Assembly (NCBI RefSeq): GCF_001677335.1
Contig: NZ_LZYB01000002.1
Location: forward strand, 434,001 to 498,000
Reading direction: 5' to 3'
Length of the DNA: 64,000 nucleotides
DNA from: Erythrobacter dokdonensis DSW-74
Lineage (GTDB): Bacteria; Pseudomonadota; Alphaproteobacteria; Sphingomonadales; Sphingomonadaceae
Below the pieces are notes generated by a model. The model worked only from the letters and a program-made list of their open reading frames with translations, had not been told where the DNA came from and searched no databases. A program made the position numbers and the translations under genes. Within the stretch, counting starts at the first letter, position 1. Each line of letters begins with the position of its first letter. Of the stretch, positions 8,653-17,202 are shown piece by piece.

Positions 8653-9891
8653 ATGGCTCAGCAGACACTCCGCCAGAAACTCGAAATTCTCGCCGACGCG
8701 GCCAAGTATGATGCTTCCTGTGCCTCTTCAGGCACTGCGAGGAAGAATTCCCTGGGCGGAAAAGGCGTGGGCTCGACCGAGGGGATGGGCATCTGCCACG
8801 CCTATGCGCCGGATGGTCGTTGCATCTCGCTGCTCAAGATCTTGCTGACCAATCACTGCATCTTCGATTGTCACTACTGCATCAATCGCAAGAGCTCCAA
8901 CGTTGCCCGTGCACGCTTCACACCGCAGGAAGTCGTCGACCTGACGCTCAGCTTCTATCGCCGCAATTATATCGAGGGACTGTTCCTCTCGTCGGGCATC
9001 GTGAAAAGCGCCAATCACACGATGGATCAGTTGGTCGAAGTCGCGCGGATCCTGCGCGAGGAACATGACTTCCGCGGCTATATCCACCTCAAGACCATTC
9101 CCGAGGCCGATGCGGAGATCATCCACCAGGCCGGGCTTTATGCCGACCGGGTCTCGATCAATGTCGAACTGCCGACCGACAGCGGCCTCACTCGCCTCGC
9201 GCCCGACAAGAACGCCCGCCAGATCGAAGGGGCGATGGGGCGGACGAAGGCGCGGATCATCGAGGCTAAGGACGAACGCAAGCGCTTCCGCAACGCGCCG
9301 CGCTTTGCCCCGGCGGGGCAGTCGACCCAGATGATCGTGGGGGCAGACGATGCCAATGATACCGCAATCATCGGCAGGGCCAGTACGCTCTACACAGCTT
9401 TCGGTTTGCGCCGGGTTTATTACAGCGCCTTCTCGCCGATCCCCGATGCCAGTGCTGTCTTGCCGCTCAAGCGCCCGCCGTTGCTGCGCGAGCACCGGCT
9501 CTACCAGTCCGACTGGCTGATGCGCTTCTACGGCTTCGCGCCGCAGGAGGTTGCTCAGGCGGCGGAAGCCGATGGCAACCTGCCGCTCGATATCGACCCA
9601 AAACTGGCCTGGGCATTGAAGTTCCGGGAGCATTTCCCGGTCGATGTCAACCGAGCGCCGAAGGAGATGCTGTTGCGGGTGCCGGGACTGGGGACGAAAG
9701 CGGTAGCGCGCATTCTTGCTGTGCGCCGGCACCGGCGGCTGCGGCTCGATGATGTCGCGCGGCTGACGGCGTCGATTGCCAAGGTGCGGCCATTTGTCTG
9801 CACCATCGACTGGCGCCCGACCTTGCTCACCGACCGCGCCGACCTGCGCGGTTTGTTGACACCGAAATCCGAGCAGCTGGAGCTGTTCTGA
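8653..9891 (+). CDS. Putative DNA modification/repair radical SAM protein
   Basis: A 412-residue protein of the radical SAM family named after its presumed role in DNA modification or repair (TIGR03916 type). The [4Fe-4S]-binding CxxxCxxC is C69-C73-C76 in HCIFDCHYCINRK. Extra conserved cysteines are C23, C48 and C57. The C-terminal part (about 325-370) holds a helix-hairpin-helix, LLRVPGLGTKAVARIL, which fits non-specific DNA binding. The reaction is unknown. A LexA box controls it, and its TGA overlaps the ATG of the UdgX fusion by one base. The next gene in turn abuts dnaE2, so all three are probably made together during the SOS response. Confidence 0.9.
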   Translation: MAQQTLRQKLEILADAAKYDASCASSGTARKNSLGGKGVGSTEGMGICHAYAPDGRCISLLKILLTNHCIFDCHYCINRKSSNVARARFTPQEVVDLTLSFYRRNYIEGLFLSSGIVKSANHTMDQLVEVARILREEHDFRGYIHLKTIPEADAEIIHQAGLYADRVSINVELPTDSGLTRLAPDKNARQIEGAMGRTKARIIEAKDERKRFRNAPRFAPAGQSTQMIVGADDANDTAIIGRASTLYTAFGLRRVYYSAFSPIPDASAVLPLKRPPLLREHRLYQSDWLMRFYGFAPQEVAQAAEADGNLPLDIDPKLAWALKFREHFPVDVNRAPKEMLLRVPGLGTKAVARILAVRRHRRLRLDDVARLTASIAKVRPFVCTIDWRPTLLTDRADLRGLLTPKSEQLELF

Positions 9892-11333
9892 TGACCGCGA
9901 TGCAGAACGTCTCCCTTGGCGCACATTATGCCGTGCACCTGCCTGCGCCCGACGATTTCGCCTTCTGGCGCGAGCGGGCCCGCGGGCTGCTTCAGTGTGA
10001 TGTGCCGCCCGACCGGGTGAGTTGGATCGAGCCAGGCGGGACGGGCGATCTGTTCGCGAGCGAAGGCCCGTCGCGGAGCGAGAAACGCTTGCCGGCTCCG
10101 CCCGCCGACGCGCCGCCGGTGCGCGCCAGCAAGCGCTTTCTCGATCTCGCCCGCCGTGCCGCACAGCACTCGGATCCGGCGCGCTTCGGTTTGCTCTACC
10201 GCGTGTTGTGGCGGCTCCAGCGTCAGCCCCGGCTGATGGAGGACAAGGCCGATCCGGAGGTCCGCCGGATCGAGGAACTCGCCAAGGCGGTGCGCCGCGA
10301 CGCGCACAAGATGCACGCCTTTGTCCGCTTCCGCGAAGTCGCGGAGGAAGACGGCACCCCGCATTTCATCGCCTGGTTCGAGCCCGATCACCACATCGTC
10401 CGTGCCGAGGCGGGGTTCTTCATGCGCCGCTTCGCCAACATGCGCTGGTCGATCCTGACCCCGCGCGGGAGCATCCACTGGGACGGCGAGGCGATGCGCG
10501 AGGGCCCGCCTGCCCGCCGCTCCGACGCGTCGGCGGGTGATCCGGTGGAAGACCTGTGGCGCTCCTACTATGCCGCAATCTTCAATCCCGCTCGGCTCAA
10601 GGTCTCCGCGATGCTCTCGGAGATGCCCAGGAAATATTGGAAGAACCTGCCCGAGGCAGAGCTCATCCCCCAGCTCATTGCCGGTGCTCAGGCGCGCGAG
10701 GCCGCGATGGTCAAGGCAGGCGCGCGCGAGGAAAGGGCGCGGCCTGCAACGCTGGTCGAGATCGCGCAAGGCATCGCCGCCTGCCGTGATTGCCCGATTG
10801 CCGATTGCGGCACCCGCGCGGTCGCGGGCGAGGGCGCAACGGGCGCTGCGCTGATGATCGTGGGCGAACAGCCGGGCGATCGGGAGGATGTGGCGGCGCG
10901 TCCCTTCGTCGGCCCTGCGGGGCAATTGCTCGACGAACACCTGCAAGCCGCGGGGATCGACCGCAGCGCCGCTTACGTCACCAACGCGGTCAAGCACTTC
11001 AAGTTCGCGTGGAAGGGCAAGCACCGCGTCCACCAGTCGCCCACGGCCAAGGAGATCGACACTTGCCGCTGGTGGCTGGAGAGCGAGCGTGCTCTTGTGC
11101 GGCCCCGCCTTGTTCTGGCGCTGGGGACGAGCGCGGCACGCGGGCTGCTGGGACGGACCGTCAGTGTCACGCGCGAGCGGGGCAGGGCAATCCCGCTCGA
11201 TGACGGCACCGAATTGTGGGTGACTGTCCATCCCTCATACCTGCTCAGGCTCGACGGTGCGGCGCGTGATGCACAGGCGGCGCTGTTCGCGGCCGATCTG
11301 GCGGCGGTGCGGGAGCGGTTGCGGGAGGTGTGA
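9891..11333 (+). CDS. DUF4130-UdgX fusion: uracil-DNA glycosylase superfamily protein
   Basis: A 480-residue two-domain protein. Residues 1 to about 270 match the DUF4130 'probable DNA metabolism' domain that usually goes with the preceding radical SAM family. Residues 290-480 are a family-4-like uracil-DNA glycosylase of the UdgX group: GEQPGD at 325-330, KHRVH at 377-381 and HPS at 447-449. In UdgX the histidine of the K-R-x-x-H type loop forms a covalent bond to the abasic site left by uracil removal; H381 is in that place, though the loop reads KHRVH instead of KRRIH. Four cysteines (for example CRDCPIADC) likely bind an Fe-S cluster. Its stop is directly followed by the dnaE2 start. Confidence 0.9.
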   Translation: MTAMQNVSLGAHYAVHLPAPDDFAFWRERARGLLQCDVPPDRVSWIEPGGTGDLFASEGPSRSEKRLPAPPADAPPVRASKRFLDLARRAAQHSDPARFGLLYRVLWRLQRQPRLMEDKADPEVRRIEELAKAVRRDAHKMHAFVRFREVAEEDGTPHFIAWFEPDHHIVRAEAGFFMRRFANMRWSILTPRGSIHWDGEAMREGPPARRSDASAGDPVEDLWRSYYAAIFNPARLKVSAMLSEMPRKYWKNLPEAELIPQLIAGAQAREAAMVKAGAREERARPATLVEIAQGIAACRDCPIADCGTRAVAGEGATGAALMIVGEQPGDREDVAARPFVGPAGQLLDEHLQAAGIDRSAAYVTNAVKHFKFAWKGKHRVHQSPTAKEIDTCRWWLESERALVRPRLVLALGTSAARGLLGRTVSVTRERGRAIPLDDGTELWVTVHPSYLLRLDGAARDAQAALFAADLAAVRERLREV

Positions 11334-14300
11334 GTGCCCGACGCCCCGCTTACCCCTGACAGGCGCACCCTTCAGGTCGATCCCGACGGGATTGCCGCGC
11401 CGCCGCGCGCGCCGTTCGTCGAACTGGGGCTTGTGAGCTGCTTCAGCTTCCTGCGCGGAGCTTCGGATGCGGTCGATCTGGCGCTGGCGGCCCATGCGGC
11501 GGGCTATGACGCGATCGGGATCGCCGATGTGAATTCCATGGCCGGCGTGGTGCGCATCCACACCGAGGCGAAGACGCTGAAACTGCGCCCCGTGATCGGC
11601 TGCCGGATCGAGACGGTGGAAGGCCTCGCCTTCCTCGCCTACCCCGAAGACCGCGCCGCCTATGGACGCCTCTGCAGCCTCATCAGCCTGGGGCGGATGC
11701 AGACGCTTTCCGGGGAATGGCAGGACAAGGGCGTGTGCGAGATCGACCTTGCTATGCTGGCGGCCCATTCGGAAGGCGTGCAGCTGATCCTGCTCCCGCC
11801 CGACGACCTCGACGCCAAGTTCACCATCGCGGTGCCGAGTAACGTGGTCTTCTTCCGTCGCCCCGGACTTGATCCGGACCTGTTGGCCGAGAGCGATTCC
11901 GGCTTGCGCCGGGATGAAGTGAGTGAGCTGCCTTTCTCCGGTCTCCTCCTGCATCTCACCCACCAACTGCCCACACTGAAGCATATCGCCGCCAGCTACC
12001 TTTATCGCGGCGATGACATTGCGCGGATCGGGCGGCTTGATGCCCTCGCGCGCAAGCACGGTCTTTCGCTCCTCGCCACCAACGATGTTCACTACCACGT
12101 GCCCGAGCGGCGCGCCTTGCAGGATGTGATGACCGCGATCCGCCACAAGACCACCGTGGCCTCGGCAGGACACCTGCTCCACCCCAATGCCGAGCGGCAC
12201 CTCAAGTCCCCGCAGGAGATGCAGCGCCTCTTCGCGCGCTGGCCCCATGCCACCCGCGCCGCGCGCGAAGTGGCAGACCGCTGCCACTTCAGCCTCGACG
12301 AACTGGCTTACGAATATCCGCAGGAGATATATCCCGACGGCCAGAGCCCGCAGGCCTTCCTCGAAAGCGAAGTGTGGAAGGGGGCAGGACGCCGTTACCC
12401 GAAAGGCCTCCCCGATACCGTCCGTCAGACGCTCGAACGCGAGCTGGCGTTGATCGCCAAGCTCGATCTGGCGCGCTACTTCCTCACCATCAAGGACATC
12501 GTCGATTTCGCGCGGGGGTGCGATCCGCCGATCCTGTGCCAGGGGCGCGGCTCTGCGGCCAATTCTGCCGTTTGCTACGTCCTCGGCATCACCAGCGTCG
12601 ATCCGGCCAAGCACCAGCTCCTGTTTGACCGCTTCATCTCCGAGGAACGGAAAGAACCGCCCGATATCGACGTCGATTTCGAGCATGAACGGCGCGAGGA
12701 GGTGATCCAGTACATTTACCGCAAGTACGGCCGCCATCGCGCAGGGCTGTGTGCGACGGTGATCCATTACCGCCCGCGCATGGCGATCCGCGAGGTGGGC
12801 AAGGCGATGGGGCTGTCGGAGGATGTCACCGGCGCTCTCGCCCGTACTGTCTGGGGCGGATGGGGCCGCGAGATTTCCGAAAGGCACGCCGCCGAAAGCG
12901 GGCTCGACATCACCGATCCGCACTTGCGCCGCGTGCTCAAGCTTACCGAGCAAATGATTGGAATGCCGCGCCATCTGGGTCAGCACGTCGGCGGTTTCAT
13001 CCTCACCGAAGGCGCGCTGACCGAGACTGTCCCCATCGGCAATGGTGCCATGCCCGATCGCTCTTTCATCGAATGGGACAAGGACGATATCGAGGCGCTG
13101 GGCATCCTGAAAGTGGACGTGCTGGCGCTGGGGATGCTGACCTGCATCCGCAAGTGCCTCGATCTCTTGGCCGATCACCACGGGCGCAGGCTCACCCTCG
13201 CCACCGTCCCGCGCGAGGATCCTGAGACCTATGCGATGCTGAGGAAGGGCGATTCCCTCGGCGTGTTCCAGGTCGAAAGCCGCGCGCAGATGAACATGCT
13301 GCCGCGTCTGCGCCCGAGGGAGTTCTACGATCTCGTCATCCAGGTCGCGATCGTGCGCCCTGGGCCGATTCAGGGTGACATGGTCCACCCCTATCTCAAG
13401 CGCCGGCGGGGTGCCGAGCCGGTGCAGATCCCCGCACCCGCGCCCGGACACGGGCCTCCGGACGAGCTCACCAGTATCCTCGGAAGGACGCTGGGCGTGC
13501 CGATCTTCCAGGAACAGGCGATGAAGATCGCATTGGATGCGGCGAAGTTCTCCAGCCTCGAGGCCAACCGGCTGCGCAAGGCGATGGCGACCTTCCGCAG
13601 CCGGGGGATGGTCGACGAGCTTCAGGACATGATGGTCGAACGCATGGTCGCGCGCGGCTATGATCGCGACTTCGCGCAGCGCTGCTTCAACCAGATCAGG
13701 GGCTTCGGCGAATATGGCTTCCCCGAAAGCCACGCCGCCAGCTTCGCGCAGCTGGTCTATGTGTCGAGCTGGCTCAAGTGCCATTACCCCGCCGCCTTTG
13801 CTGCCGCGCTGCTCAATTCGCAGCCGATGGGCTTCTACGCGCCCGCGCAGATCGTGCGCGATGCGGCCGAGCACGGGGTACGGGTGTTGCCGGTGGATGT
13901 GAACCACTCTGCGTGGGGCTGCACGCTGGAGGGTGAGGCCTTGCGTCTCGGACTGAGACAGATCGACGGCTTGCCCGAACACGTCGCCGCCGCGCTCGTC
14001 ACCGCGCGCGAGGCGGGCGGGGCTTACCGCAGCATTGCCGATCTGCGAGAGCGCACCGGACTTTCGCCCGCGCATATCGAGCGGCTTGCCAGCGCCGATG
14101 CCTTCACCTCGCTCGGGCTTTCGCGGCGACAGGCCTTGTGGGATGCGAGGAGCCTGATTGCCGTTCCCGATCTCCCGTTATTCCGCGCCGCCGGGGTGCG
14201 CGAGGAGGGTGCGGAGCGGGCGCGGATCGCGCTTCCCGCGATGCCCTTGTCCGAGGAAGTGGTTGCCGATTACCAGACCACCCGCCTCAGCCTGAAGGCA

Positions 14301-14762
14301 CATCCGCTCGCCTTCCTGCGTGCCGACCTCGCCGCGCGGGGGTTTGTGCGGGCCTGCGACCTCAGGGCGAGGAAATTCCGCAGCATGGTACAGGTGGCGG
14401 GCGTGGTGCTGATCCGCCAGCGGCCGGGCAGCGCCAAGGGCGTGACCTTCATCACGCTCGAGGACGAGACAGGGGTGATCAACCTCGTGGTCTGGCCCGA
14501 TCTGAAAGAAAGGCAGCGCAAGGTGGTGATGGGCGCGCGGCTGATGGAGGTGCGGGGGCGGGTCGAGTATGACGACGAGGTAATCCATGTCATCGCCGCG
14601 CAGCTGACCGATGCGACGTCGGCCTTGCATGCCCTGTCGGACGATCTACTGGCGGCCCAGCTCGCCCGGGCGGACGAGGTCAACCGGCCCATGCCCGAAC
14701 GCGGGCCGGGCGGGCATCCCCGCGACACCCGGATCATTCCGAAATCCCGCGATTTTCATTAG
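11334..14762 (+). CDS. dnaE2: Error-prone DNA polymerase III alpha subunit DnaE2
   Basis: DnaE2 is the C-family translesion polymerase of the ImuA-ImuB-DnaE2 mutasome. The 1142-residue length fits (replicative DnaE1 is longer). An N-terminal PHP domain starts with FSFLRGASDAVDLALAA. The catalytic PDIDVDF aspartates lie at residues 443-449, and a C-terminal OB fold (VAGVVLIRQRPGSAKGVTFI) precedes the family tail. The start is GTG 11334, right after the TGA of the UdgX gene, so translation is coupled. It is therefore placed under the LexA box at 8611, apart from the imuAB unit. Confidence 0.96.
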   Translation: MPDAPLTPDRRTLQVDPDGIAAPPRAPFVELGLVSCFSFLRGASDAVDLALAAHAAGYDAIGIADVNSMAGVVRIHTEAKTLKLRPVIGCRIETVEGLAFLAYPEDRAAYGRLCSLISLGRMQTLSGEWQDKGVCEIDLAMLAAHSEGVQLILLPPDDLDAKFTIAVPSNVVFFRRPGLDPDLLAESDSGLRRDEVSELPFSGLLLHLTHQLPTLKHIAASYLYRGDDIARIGRLDALARKHGLSLLATNDVHYHVPERRALQDVMTAIRHKTTVASAGHLLHPNAERHLKSPQEMQRLFARWPHATRAAREVADRCHFSLDELAYEYPQEIYPDGQSPQAFLESEVWKGAGRRYPKGLPDTVRQTLERELALIAKLDLARYFLTIKDIVDFARGCDPPILCQGRGSAANSAVCYVLGITSVDPAKHQLLFDRFISEERKEPPDIDVDFEHERREEVIQYIYRKYGRHRAGLCATVIHYRPRMAIREVGKAMGLSEDVTGALARTVWGGWGREISERHAAESGLDITDPHLRRVLKLTEQMIGMPRHLGQHVGGFILTEGALTETVPIGNGAMPDRSFIEWDKDDIEALGILKVDVLALGMLTCIRKCLDLLADHHGRRLTLATVPREDPETYAMLRKGDSLGVFQVESRAQMNMLPRLRPREFYDLVIQVAIVRPGPIQGDMVHPYLKRRRGAEPVQIPAPAPGHGPPDELTSILGRTLGVPIFQEQAMKIALDAAKFSSLEANRLRKAMATFRSRGMVDELQDMMVERMVARGYDRDFAQRCFNQIRGFGEYGFPESHAASFAQLVYVSSWLKCHYPAAFAAALLNSQPMGFYAPAQIVRDAAEHGVRVLPVDVNHSAWGCTLEGEALRLGLRQIDGLPEHVAAALVTAREAGGAYRSIADLRERTGLSPAHIERLASADAFTSLGLSRRQALWDARSLIAVPDLPLFRAAGVREEGAERARIALPAMPLSEEVVADYQTTRLSLKAHPLAFLRADLAARGFVRACDLRARKFRSMVQVAGVVLIRQRPGSAKGVTFITLEDETGVINLVVWPDLKERQRKVVMGARLMEVRGRVEYDDEVIHVIAAQLTDATSALHALSDDLLAAQLARADEVNRPMPERGPGGHPRDTRIIPKSRDFH

Positions 14763-14778
14763 GCTTGCGAGACGAATG

Positions 14779-15468
14779 TCAGCTCGCTTCGAGGGCATAT
14801 CCGGCTGAGCGCACTGTGCGGATCGGGTCCTTCGCGCCGTCGATGCCGATTGCCTTGCGAAGGCGGCGGATGTGCACGTCGACCGTGCGCAGTTCGATGT
14901 CGGAACCCGTGCCCCACACCCCGTCGAGCAACTGGCCGCGACTGAACACCCGGCCCGGGCTCTCCATGAAGAACTTGAGCAGGCGGTATTCGGTCGGCCC
15001 CAGTTGAAGGGCGCGGCCGCGGCGCTGGACCTTGTGCGCGACCGGATCGAGTCGGATGTCGCCGACCTCGATCGTCTCGCCCGCCAGCGCCGGACGGATG
15101 CGGCGCATCACGGCGGCGACACGCGCCAGCAACTCTCTGGGGGAAAAGGGTTTTGTCAGGTAATCATCGGCCCCCGTTTCCAGGCCTCGCACCCGGTCGT
15201 CCTCGGCCTCGCGGGCAGTGAGCATGATGATCGGCACGTGGGCGGTATCCTTGTCGCGGCGCAACCGGCGGCACACCTCGATCCCGCTGGTGCCCTCGAT
15301 CATCCAGTCAAGGATAATCAAATCAGGCACTTCCTCGGCAGCCAGCACCAGCGCCTCGTCCCCGTCGCCGGTGCAGCGCACGTTATAGCCTTCGTTCTGG
15401 AAACGGTATTCGAGCAGTTCCGACAGCGCCGGATCGTCTTCGACCAGCAGCAATTTGGCAGCGGACAT
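14779..15468 (-). CDS. phoB: Phosphate regulon response regulator PhoB
   Basis: An OmpR/PhoB-type regulator of 229 residues. The receiver domain has the acidic pair D11-D12, phospho-acceptor D54, T84 and K106 (YLTKPF). The C-terminal winged helix has the PhoB-like ELRTVDVHIRRLRKAIG recognition region. Phosphorylated by PhoR, it activates PHO-box promoters such as the one before pstC. The ATG at 15468 is preferred over the in-frame TTG at 15474 because GGAGG lies 10 bases before it. It is the last gene of the pho-pst cluster, separated from phoU by 277 bp with a parS site, and it converges on dnaE2. Confidence 0.94.
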   Translation of the reverse strand: MSAAKLLLVEDDPALSELLEYRFQNEGYNVRCTGDGDEALVLAAEEVPDLIILDWMIEGTSGIEVCRRLRRDKDTAHVPIIMLTAREAEDDRVRGLETGADDYLTKPFSPRELLARVAAVMRRIRPALAGETIEVGDIRLDPVAHKVQRRGRALQLGPTEYRLLKFFMESPGRVFSRGQLLDGVWGTGSDIELRTVDVHIRRLRKAIGIDGAKDPIRTVRSAGYALEAS

Positions 15469-15584
15469 ACGCAAGATGCCTCCTCAGACCCGCCAGCGCG
15501 GGCGATCGCCAACCCTATGTGTCATTCGCGCGACAGTTTGATGAAACCGCGCCGGAATTCAACCATCGCCTTCCGCAGGAGCGA

Positions 15585-15600
15585 TGTTTCACGTGAAACC
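15585..15600. other. parS-like ParB-binding site
   Basis: The 16 bases TGTTTCACGTGAAACC match the chromosomal parS palindrome TGTTTCACGTGAAACA at 15 of 16 positions; the inner 14-bp GTTTCACGTGAAAC is a perfect inverted repeat. ParB loads at such sites and drives segregation of the origin region. It is placed in the non-coding gap between phoU and phoB. Confidence 0.85.
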
Positions 15601-15651
15601 GCGCGCCTGAAGCGCCGCAAACACCCGGCGAGCGCTGGTCAAGGATGGGCA

Positions 15652-15694
15652 AAAGGGGGTCGAAAGGGGGTCTAAAGGGGGTCTAAAGGGGGGC
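15652..15694 (+). repeat. 11-bp tandem repeat, four copies
   Basis: Units begin at 15652, 15663, 15674 and 15685 with AAAGGGGGTC followed by G or T; the last copy is slightly degenerate (AAAGGGGGGC). It lies in the phoU-phoB gap, about 50 bp from the parS-like site. No function is known; it could be a length-variable slippage tract. Confidence 0.9.
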
Positions 15695-15745
15695 AAGCAG
15701 GAGGCTGGAGCGGAAACGGTCCGAAACAGGACCGCCTTCAGCCGC

Positions 15746-16414
15746 TCAGCGATCTCCCTCGGGCGGATAGGCGCCGGTTGCGGCGAAGTGCACCATCTCG
15801 GCCACGTTGGTGGCATGATCGCCGATCCGCTCGATATTGCGGGCCACGAACAGCAATTGCGCCGCGCTCGAAATGGTCGAGGGATTTTCCACCATATGAC
15901 TGACAAGATTGCGGAAAATGCTGTTGTAGAAAGCATCGACCTTGGCGTCCGTGGCAATCACCTCGCGGGCGAGGTCCGGATCGCGCGCGGCATAGGCGGT
16001 CAGCACGTCGTGCACCATCTCGCCCGCCAGTTCGCCCATTGCGGGCAACAGGGTCAGCGGTTCGAACCGCGACCGGCCTTCGATCATGCCCACCCGCTTG
16101 GCAATGTTCTTGGAATAGTCGCCGATCCGTTCGACCACGCCGCCGATCTTGAGCGCAGCGATCACTTCGCGCAGGTCATCGGCCATCGGCGCGCGCAATG
16201 CGATGATCCGCACCGCCAGCTTGTCGACCTCGGTTTCCAGCGCGTCGATCCGCTTGTCGCGGGCGACAACCTTTTCCGCGAGTTCCTCGTCACCGCGCAC
16301 CAGCGCATCCAGCGCTTCCTGGATAGCGACTTCGGCCAGACCACCCATCTCCGCGATCAGGCCGCGCAGGCGGGTGATGTCCTCGTCGAATGCCTTGACC
16401 GTATGTTCGGCCAT
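15746..16414 (-). CDS. phoU: Phosphate-specific transport system accessory protein PhoU
   Basis: A 222-residue all-helical protein with two PhoU repeats; the metal-binding E/D-x-x-x-D type signatures are visible as VVERIGDYSKNIAKR and NIERIGDHATNVAEM. PhoU links the PstSCAB transporter to PhoR and keeps the Pho regulon off when phosphate is plentiful. ATG 16414 is supported by AGGAAGG upstream; a longer frame reading back into pstB is a shadow. The ATG overlaps the pstB stop in TGATG, showing tight coupling. Confidence 0.95.
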   Translation of the reverse strand: MAEHTVKAFDEDITRLRGLIAEMGGLAEVAIQEALDALVRGDEELAEKVVARDKRIDALETEVDKLAVRIIALRAPMADDLREVIAALKIGGVVERIGDYSKNIAKRVGMIEGRSRFEPLTLLPAMGELAGEMVHDVLTAYAARDPDLAREVIATDAKVDAFYNSIFRNLVSHMVENPSTISSAAQLLFVARNIERIGDHATNVAEMVHFAATGAYPPEGDR

Positions 16415-17202
16415 CAGCCGTACCTTCCTGTGATGTAATCCTTCGTCCGTTCCTCGATCGGATTGGTGAAGATATCGGATGTGGGGCCGTATTCCACCAT
16501 CTTTCCGAGGTGGAAAAAGGCGGTGCGCTGGCTGACGCGGGCAGCCTGCTGCATCGAGTGGGTGACGATGACGATGGCATAGCGGCCCGAAAGTTCGTCG
16601 ATCAGTTCCTCGATCTTGGCGGTAGCGATCGGATCGAGCGCCGAGGCGGGCTCGTCCATCAGGATCACCTCGGGATCGACCGCGATGGCACGGGCGATGC
16701 AAAGCCGCTGCTGCTGACCGCCCGAAAGCGCCGTGCCGGAGTCGTCCAGCCGGTCCTTGACCTCGTCCCACAGGCCCGCGCGGGTCAGCGAGCGTTCCAC
16801 GATGACGTCAAGATCGGCCTTCTTTTCCGCCAGGCCATGGATCTTGGGGCCATAGGCGATGTTCTCGTAGATCGACTTGGGGAAAGGATTGGGCTTCTGG
16901 AACACCATGCCCACCCGCGCGCGCAGCTGAACGACATCCATGGTGTCGTCCAGAATGTTCTCGCCTTCGAGTTCGATCCGTCCGGTGACCCGAGCCGAGG
17001 GGATCGTGTCATTCATCCGGTTGAAACACCGCAGGAAGGTGGACTTCCCGCAACCCGACGGGCCGATGAAGGCGGTGACGTAATCGGGCGAGATGTCGAT
17101 CGAGACATTGTCGATCGCCTTCTTGTCGCCATAGAAGACACAAACATCACGCGCGTGGATCTTCGCGCTTTCGTCGGCCATGTTGGGATGGATCACAGTC
17201 AC
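16414..17202 (-). CDS. pstB: Phosphate ABC transporter ATP-binding protein PstB
   Basis: The ATPase of the high-affinity phosphate importer, 262 residues. It shows Walker [10 protein letters not shown], the signature LSGGQQQR and Walker [13 protein letters not shown], with the PstB-typical [14 protein letters not shown] stretch after the P-loop. The start codon overlaps the pstA stop in ATGA. It works with PstC and PstA at the inner membrane. Confidence 0.97.
   Translation of the reverse strand: MTVIHPNMADESAKIHARDVCVFYGDKKAIDNVSIDISPDYVTAFIGPSGCGKSTFLRCFNRMNDTIPSARVTGRIELEGENILDDTMDVVQLRARVGMVFQKPNPFPKSIYENIAYGPKIHGLAEKKADLDVIVERSLTRAGLWDEVKDRLDDSGTALSGGQQQRLCIARAIAVDPEVILMDEPASALDPIATAKIEELIDELSGRYAIVIVTHSMQQAARVSQRTAFFHLGKMVEYGPTSDIFTNPIEERTKDYITGRYG

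Noticed and set aside
11235..14075. A 946-codon open frame on the minus strand opposite dnaE2
   Set aside because: It is a shadow caused by high GC; the plus strand encodes a complete DnaE2 with all motifs, and the antisense product has no recognisable domain.
15475..15540. PHO box before phoB
   Set aside because: CTGTC and a distant TGACAC occur, but no two CTGTCAT repeats at the right distance were found.
15652..15694. Repeat block considered as CRISPR
   Set aside because: Units are 11 bp in direct tandem without spacers, and no cas gene is present.
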